From: Actinomycetes bacterium
GTDB lineage: Bacteria > Actinomycetota > Actinomycetes > Streptosporangiales > Streptosporangiaceae
NCBI GenBank assembly: GCA_025964575.1
Contig: JAOPYO010000293.1
Coordinates: forward strand, 1 to 51,687
Reading direction: 5' to 3'
Length of the DNA stretch: 51,687 bases
In this document: positions 50,268 through 51,687 of the stretch, piece by piece
Position numbering within the stretch: the first letter of the stretch is position 1
How the letters are laid out: every line of letters starts with the position of its first letter
Translations under genes and position numbers: made by a program
The notes under the pieces: generated by a model
Databases searched by the model: none
What the model was told of the DNA's origin: nothing
What the model saw: only the letters and a program-made list of their open reading frames with translations

Positions 50268-50840
50268 ATGCCTCAAACACCGCTGCTGAAGACCGACCGG
50301 CTTGTGCTCCGTCGCTGGCGATACAGCGACCGGGAGTTTTTCGCCGCGCTGAACGCCGACCCTGAGGTTATGGAGCACTTCCCGGCCACGCTGACCAAGG
50401 ATGAGAGCGATGCGCTGATCGACCGGATCGAGGCCTTCTTCGAACAGCGCGGGTTCGGGTTCTGGGCTCTGGAGATCGCCGAGACTGGCCAGTTCATTGG
50501 ATTCACCGGCTTGTCGGTGCCGCGTTTCCAGGCGCATTTCACTCCGGCAGTGGAGATCGGCTGGCGGCTGACCCGATCAAGCTGGGGCCACGGTTACGCC
50601 TGCGAGGCCGCCCGCCGCGCGCTCAGTTTCGCCTTCGATGACTTCGGACTCGCCGAGGTCGTCTCATTCACCAGCAGCACCAACCTCCGATCCCAAGCGG
50701 TGATGAAGCGCATCGGCATGACCAACGACCCCGCCGACGACTTCGACCATCCCCTGGTGGACGAAGGCCACCTGCTACGACGCCATGTGTTGTGGCGAAT
50801 GGCAGCTGAGCGCTGGCGCGATCAACGCAGCAGGCGTTGA
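50268..50840 (+). CDS. GNAT-family N-acetyltransferase (RimJ/RimL type)
   Basis: 190 aa: LLKTDRLVLRRWRYSDREFF at the N-terminus, VEIGWRLTRSSWGHGYACEA (acetyl-CoA loop; first part of a longer conserved block) and FTSSTNLRSQAVMKRIGM. This is the Acetyltransf_3 pattern found in enzymes modifying ribosomal proteins or small molecules. Length and motifs are complete. ATG 50268 is used; TTG 50253 is possible. No obvious ribosome-binding site. Nothing nearby hints at its substrate. Confidence 0.9.
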   Translation: MPQTPLLKTDRLVLRRWRYSDREFFAALNADPEVMEHFPATLTKDESDALIDRIEAFFEQRGFGFWALEIAETGQFIGFTGLSVPRFQAHFTPAVEIGWRLTRSSWGHGYACEAARRALSFAFDDFGLAEVVSFTSSTNLRSQAVMKRIGMTNDPADDFDHPLVDEGHLLRRHVLWRMAAERWRDQRSRR

Positions 50841-51012
50841 TCTCATTTCGGGATCGTCTGCGGCGAAGCCGCCGCTTGGGTAATTCCGCCCCTGAGCCGG
50901 GACGCGTTAGTTGGCACCGGGAGAACGCGGTGACCTGACCGTCGGGTTCGGTGGTCCGTTTCTCTCGGTTGTCGGCGTACTGCCTGATGTGCAGAAGCAG
51001 GTACGGGTGGCT

Positions 51013-51303
51013 TTACCTGTACCTGGCTCTGTACGCGAAGCAATACGCCGACATCGATCGTCGTCTGGGCTGCGGGGCCTTGGGTGGGCTCGTCGGGTGC
51101 GGGGCCATTGCTCGGCCGCCGAGCTGGAGACGAGGGTCGCGCTCGGCCTGCACCAGTCCGGCGGCCTTCAGGACCGCCAGGTTCTGCGCGATCGACTGAG
51201 GGCTCACATGCTGCACCGTGGCCAGGTACGTCGCGGTGACCGGGCCCTCGTCCACGACATGCTGAAGCACGGATAACCGCCTTGTTCGCGAGAGACCCGC
51301 AGG
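51013..51303 (-). pseudogene. Remnant of a MarR-family regulator
   Basis: In one minus-strand frame the translation LSRTRRLSVLQHVVDEGPVT followed by ATYLATVQHVSPQSIAQNLA and VLKAAGLVQAERDP matches the winged helix of MarR-type regulators (helix-turn-helix plus wing start). Upstream the frame is closed by a stop (51306-51304) before any start that would give the N-terminal helices. After ERDP the sequence turns into Pro/Arg-rich non-homologous residues. Both ends are missing, so this looks like a decayed or truncated gene. GTG 51270 could still start an 85-residue product. Confidence 0.6.
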
Positions 51304-51587
51304 TCAGCACCACCTGGCCGATGACACCTGGCCAACAGTGGCGCTGGTCACGCCCCGCAGGTCGGTATCTCCGCAGGGTCCGCCCTTCGACTCCCCACTC
51401 TGACCAGGTATTTCACGCCTCCACGGCGCCTCACCGTGAGTCCGAGGGACTTCTGCGGAGCTGCAGAAGATCGCATGGGATTGAGGCAGCAGAGCGGGGT
51501 TGGAGTGATGGTTGGGTCGCTGGTGTGTTCGAGTTTGTTGCCTTGAGGTAAGTGTCACCAAGCGTGTACGGGGCGTAGTTTTAGAAC
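51304..51587. other. Intergenic region with a putative promoter at its right end
   Basis: About 280 bp, no supported gene on either strand. At the right end TAGTTT (51576-51581) fits a -10 box 6 nt before the GTG at 51588; TGTCAC at 51553-51558, 17 nt further upstream, could be the -35 element. This pair would give a leaderless transcript for the partial gene at the window edge. Confidence 0.4.
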
Positions 51588-51687
51588 GTGCGGTCGATTT
51601 CCTTGGAGCTTGCGGGGGCCTCCAGTGGGGAGCTGGTGGCGGCTGCCGGGGCGATCGTCGGGGAGTTGGCGGTGCGGGTGGCGCCGG
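51588..51687 (+). CDS. Unidentified protein, N-terminal fragment (cut by window edge)
   Basis: Open frame from GTG 51588 to the right edge: VRSISLELAGASSGELVAAA and 13 further residues, 33 codons without a stop and with strong GC third positions. No family can be recognised from this length. A TAGTTT -10-like box 6 nt upstream and no Shine-Dalgarno sequence point to a leaderless mRNA. Confidence 0.5.
   Translation, partial: MRSISLELAGASSGELVAAAGAIVGELAVRVAP

Overview
The window is GC-rich DNA with strong G/C third-position bias, frequent GTG starts, several apparently leaderless genes and a gene set typical of a filamentous high-GC actinomycete. Markers are an epsilon-type acyl-CoA carboxylase subunit, an Rv3303c-like LpdA, a DUF5313 protein, a Spo0M-like protein, a WXG100 protein with a large FtsK/EssC ATPase, and an actinobacterial Tad locus. 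A Streptosporangiales-like host is my best guess. That is inference only: there is no rRNA or marker phylogeny here. No tRNA, rRNA, CRISPR array, insertion sequence or prophage was seen.

Layout. 1-6.1 kb (+): nucleoside uptake and salvage, with two BmpA/RnsCD-type ABC permeases (the first cut by the window edge), cdd, deoA, add and a small PH-domain membrane protein. 6.2-9.3 kb (-): phosphohexomutase, purine nucleoside phosphorylase and a gamma-glutamylcyclotransferase-like protein. Together with the (+) genes these cover nucleoside import, deamination, phosphorolysis and entry of the sugar phosphate into metabolism. 9.3-10.9 kb: a degenerate 33-bp tandem repeat and lpdA. 10.9-16.0 kb (-): a DUF5313 gene and four consecutive membrane proteins that share a TPM-like extracellular domain, three of them with a conserved CxxNPxHG module. 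16.0-17.8 kb (-): biotin carboxylase/BCCP subunit. 17.9-19.4 kb (+): an SPFH-type membrane protein and a small membrane protein ending in a textbook terminator. 19.4-19.8 kb (-): zinc-independent L31 and L33 ribosomal proteins. 20.3-26.6 kb: WXG100 protein, LprG-like lipoprotein and an FHA-FtsK type VII secretion ATPase. 26.9-36.7 kb (+): a ten-gene Tad/Flp pilus locus ending in a 999-residue membrane protein that joins LysM to a winged-helix/BTAD module. 36.8-39.3 kb (-): a YVTN beta-propeller lipoprotein and a NYN nuclease. 39.4-41.3 kb (-): acyl-CoA carboxylase beta and epsilon subunits. 41.4-42.6 kb (+): a minimal ABC transporter pair. 42.8-50.8 kb (+): ppc, GNAT, birA, PH-domain protein, class III adenylate cyclase, Spo0M-like protein and a second GNAT. 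The window ends with a MarR remnant (-) and the first 33 codons of an unidentified gene (+).

Links between regions. The carboxylase alpha subunit (16.0 kb), beta/epsilon subunits (39.4-41.3 kb) and biotin ligase (46.3 kb) together make a complete acyl-CoA carboxylase, and ppc adds oxaloacetate supply. Much of the rest concerns the cell envelope: Tad pilus, type VII secretion, TPM-like array, SPFH protein and lipoproteins.

Most interesting unexplained structures: (i) the four-gene TPM-like array with a putative Cys/His metal module; (ii) the membrane-anchored LysM-BTAD protein closing the Tad operon; (iii) a family of long inverted repeats with a shared arm core (GCANGATCACGG-like) placed between co-directional genes; (iv) four perfectly phased 11-bp direct repeats upstream of ppc; (v) two unrelated 33-bp tandem-repeat arrays.
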